Under the pieces are notes generated by a model. That model saw only the letters and a program-made list of their open reading frames with translations. It was not told where the DNA came from and ran no database searches. This document shows positions 5,405 to 7,031 of a stretch of DNA of 7,031 bases, one piece after another. Both the position numbers and the translations under genes were made by a program. Source of the DNA: Roseimaritima sp. (lineage in GTDB: Bacteria > Planctomycetota > Planctomycetia > Pirellulales > Pirellulaceae); NCBI GenBank assembly GCA_007124075.1, contig SLFV01000490.1, positions 1-7,031 on the forward strand. Direction: 5' to 3'. Each line of letters starts with the position of its first letter. Position 1 is the first letter of the stretch.

Positions 5405-6684
5405 GCCAGCAGCTCCTTAATGGGAACCTTCGCGGGATCGGCAATGGGAAAAATACGCCCCGCGATGTCCAGTTCCTGGAACGAGTCAATGCCGACAGCT
5501 TGTAAAAGCGTATGGAACAAGTGCCCATGGTCAACCTCATCAGCGACAACCTCGGTACCGTTGTCGTTGGTTTTACCAACCACGCCGCCTGCCTGGATAC
5601 CGCACCCCCCCAATGCGATGCTCCACGACTTGCCCCAATGATCACGTCCGTACCGGCTATTGATGCGTGGCGTGCGACCAAATTCTGACATCACACAGAC
5701 CAACGTACTTTCCAGCAATCCACGCTCCGCAAGATCCTCAATCAGCATCGAAAACGGCTGGTCAAACTCGCCCAACTGTTCGATGTGAAAATCAAAATTT
5801 TCATAGTGGGTGTCGTAGTTGGAGTGATTGATCTGCACAAACGGCACGTCATGCTCCAGTAAGCGACGTGCCAGCAGGCAATGCCGTCCAAATTCACTCA
5901 CCGCGTAGCGATCTTGATCTGCCTGCGGTTCCTGATCGACTTCGAAAACCTGGCGACGCGACAGTAGGTCCTGGGCTTGATCGAAAGAGTAGGTGTAAGC
6001 ATCCGTGTCGGCCGTCCGTCGACGACGGGCAAAGCGATCGTGCGCCTGCGATCGCAATTGGTTGCGCCGTTGGTCGGAAGCCAGGGACAAGCTTTCGGGG
6101 CGCGAGGTAAACGCAGGAGGTTGCCCATTGTTCATCACTACTGACGCATACCGTGCGCCCAGATAAGCCGCAGGATTCGACGCCGGCCCGGCGCTGCGAA
6201 TCAGGACATTGCCTGGCAGAGCAAAGTCCTCCGGAGCCAGCATCTTCGCTGCCAATGCCCCGACATGGGGATAAGCCGAGCCGGGCAATTGTTTGTGTCC
6301 GGTGGTCATCTCCACCACGCCACGGCCATGGTCATTATTATGCGTGTTCAAACTTCTCAGCAGCGTCAGATGATGCATCTGTTTTGCGGTATGCGGCAGT
6401 AATTCGCAAATGTGGACCCCAGGAACCGATGTCGGAATCGCACGAAAAGGACCGCCAGTGTCAGTGCCTGGCTTCGGATCCCAGCTTTCAAACTGGCTGA
6501 CACCCCCATGTAAAAAAATATTCAAGATTCGTTTGCAACCGCTCCGCAATTGATCCGCCACGGCGGGGTTCTGCATGACAAAGCCCCCCAAGCTGGCCGC
6601 GCCCAGCAAACCGCCAGCGGCCGACAAAAGCGTGCGTCGATGGATCCCATGTTCCCCTGTTCGACATGCATAGTGGCACTGCAT
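5401..6684 (-). CDS. DUF1501 family protein with Tat-type leader
   Basis: A planctomycete-type DUF1501 protein, a family placed in the alkaline phosphatase/sulfatase-like fold; substrate and reaction are unknown. The 427 residues start with a twin-arginine leader (HRRTLL, Arg16-Arg17, hydrophobic stretch to residue 37, likely cleavage AVA|D after 43), predicting export. Family-like segments follow: FLHGGVSQFESWDPKPG (57-72 region), THNNDHGRG, NYDTHYENF, SEFGRTPRINS with GRDHWG (333-351) and DHGHLFHTLL near the C-terminus. Several His, Asp and Asn in these segments could bind metal. Length is close to the usual 400-480. ATG 6684 has AGGAG (complement of 6692-6696) 7 nt upstream. The gene lies 32 nt after the DUF1553 stop and overlaps the WD40 start by four bases, so the three are very probably co-transcribed. 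DUF1553 and DUF1501 genes are commonly paired in planctomycetes. Confidence 0.94.
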   Translation of the reverse strand: MQCHYACRTGEHGIHRRTLLSAAGGLLGAASLGGFVMQNPAVADQLRSGCKRILNIFLHGGVSQFESWDPKPGTDTGGPFRAIPTSVPGVHICELLPHTAKQMHHLTLLRSLNTHNNDHGRGVVEMTTGHKQLPGSAYPHVGALAAKMLAPEDFALPGNVLIRSAGPASNPAAYLGARYASVVMNNGQPPAFTSRPESLSLASDQRRNQLRSQAHDRFARRRRTADTDAYTYSFDQAQDLLSRRQVFEVDQEPQADQDRYAVSEFGRHCLLARRLLEHDVPFVQINHSNYDTHYENFDFHIEQLGEFDQPFSMLIEDLAERGLLESTLVCVMSEFGRTPRINSRYGRDHWGKSWSIALGGCGIQAGGVVGKTNDNGTEVVADEVDHGHLFHTLLQAVGIDSFQELDIAGRIFPIADPAKVPIKELLA

Positions 6685-6716
6685 CGCAAGACTCCTAAAA
6701 ACCGAGGTAGAGGCTG

Positions 6717-7031
6717 CTAATGATTGAACCGGAACTCAGCACTGGACAGCAAAGCCCATGCCCATTGGCTGATCGCTAACTTTTTGGCTTCTGCGGGATC
6801 CTTCTCGTCCGACTCCAGTTCGTTGAGAAGTTCCCGCCACGAAAGCTGTTCCTCAGCGGTCGCGGGGCGGGAAAGGATCGCCATGGAAATCGCATCTGGG
6901 ACGGCTTGGTCGGCGACAATATCTTCCGGGGTTTCTGGGAACGTACTGACGAACTTATCCAGCCAGCCAGTGACCGTCGGGCTGTTTCCTAAAAATAACG
7001 CCTGATTGACGGTGGCCTGAAATTCCTCCCC
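6717..7031 (-). CDS. DUF1553 (PSD1-type) protein, C-terminal end only
   Basis: The minus-strand frame is open from the window edge to TAG at 6717-6719 and encodes the last 104 residues. It starts EEFQATVNQALFLGNSP, includes the Arg-Pro-Ala-Thr-x-x-Glu segment (SRPATAEEQLSW) and ends WALLSSAEFRFNH. The conserved pattern of the DUF1553 C-terminus is ALFLxN … RxPTxxE … WALLNSxEFxFNH, which matches closely. Full-length members are large exported proteins, often with an N-terminal DUF1549 and sometimes a cytochrome-c-like domain. These parts would lie to the right of the window and cannot be seen. The role is unknown; proposals link such genes to breakdown of complex polysaccharides. It is the first visible gene of the operon, 32 nt ahead of DUF1501. 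It is cut by the window, not visibly truncated. Confidence 0.88.
   Translation of the reverse strand, partial: GEEFQATVNQALFLGNSPTVTGWLDKFVSTFPETPEDIVADQAVPDAISMAILSRPATAEEQLSWRELLNELESDEKDPAEAKKLAISQWAWALLSSAEFRFNH

Noticed and set aside
6724..7005. 93-codon plus-strand frame at the right edge
   Set aside because: It is antisense to the DUF1553 C-terminus, whose reading has clear family motifs.

Overview
The window looks like a chromosomal segment of a planctomycete, probably Pirellulaceae-like. The minus strand carries a DUF1553 – DUF1501 – WD40 gene cluster, a gene set expanded in Planctomycetota, and the sensor kinase, small secreted protein and 5'-end gene fit the same lineage. The assignment comes from protein content alone. 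No RNA gene, transposase or CRISPR array was seen.

Left part (1-1103): the window opens in a small soluble basic protein of unknown function (45-518, possibly starting upstream). A gene-poor stretch of about 585 bases follows, with two perfect short tandem duplications, hairpins, and at its right end a sigma-54-type -24/-12 promoter preceded by a perfect palindrome.

Middle part (1104-4256): the sigma-54-type promoter reads into a 101-codon gene for an exported protein whose predicted mature part is strongly cationic and has no acidic residues. After it come a soluble PAS-domain histidine kinase and an NtrC-type sigma-54 activator with receiver, AAA+ (intact GAFTGA) and Fis-type HTH domains. 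Kinase and regulator overlap by four bases (ATGA) and form a two-component system. The likely logic, which is inference, is that the kinase phosphorylates the activator, which drives RNA polymerase-sigma-54 at the promoter of the neighbouring secreted protein. The kinase leader is unusual. A perfect 13-bp tandem duplication sits directly before its ATG, and removing one copy would fuse an upstream 17-codon ORF in frame with the kinase.

Boundary (4257-4372): a compound inverted repeat of about 85 bp, made of two terminator-like hairpins facing opposite ways, separates the plus-strand operon from the convergent minus-strand operon.

Right part (4373-7031, minus strand): the transcription order is a DUF1553 protein (C-terminal end only), a DUF1501 protein with a Tat-type leader, and a seven-repeat WD40 protein without a signal peptide. 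Spacing is 32 nt and then a 4-nt ATGA overlap, so this is a tight operon. Its promoter lies outside the window.
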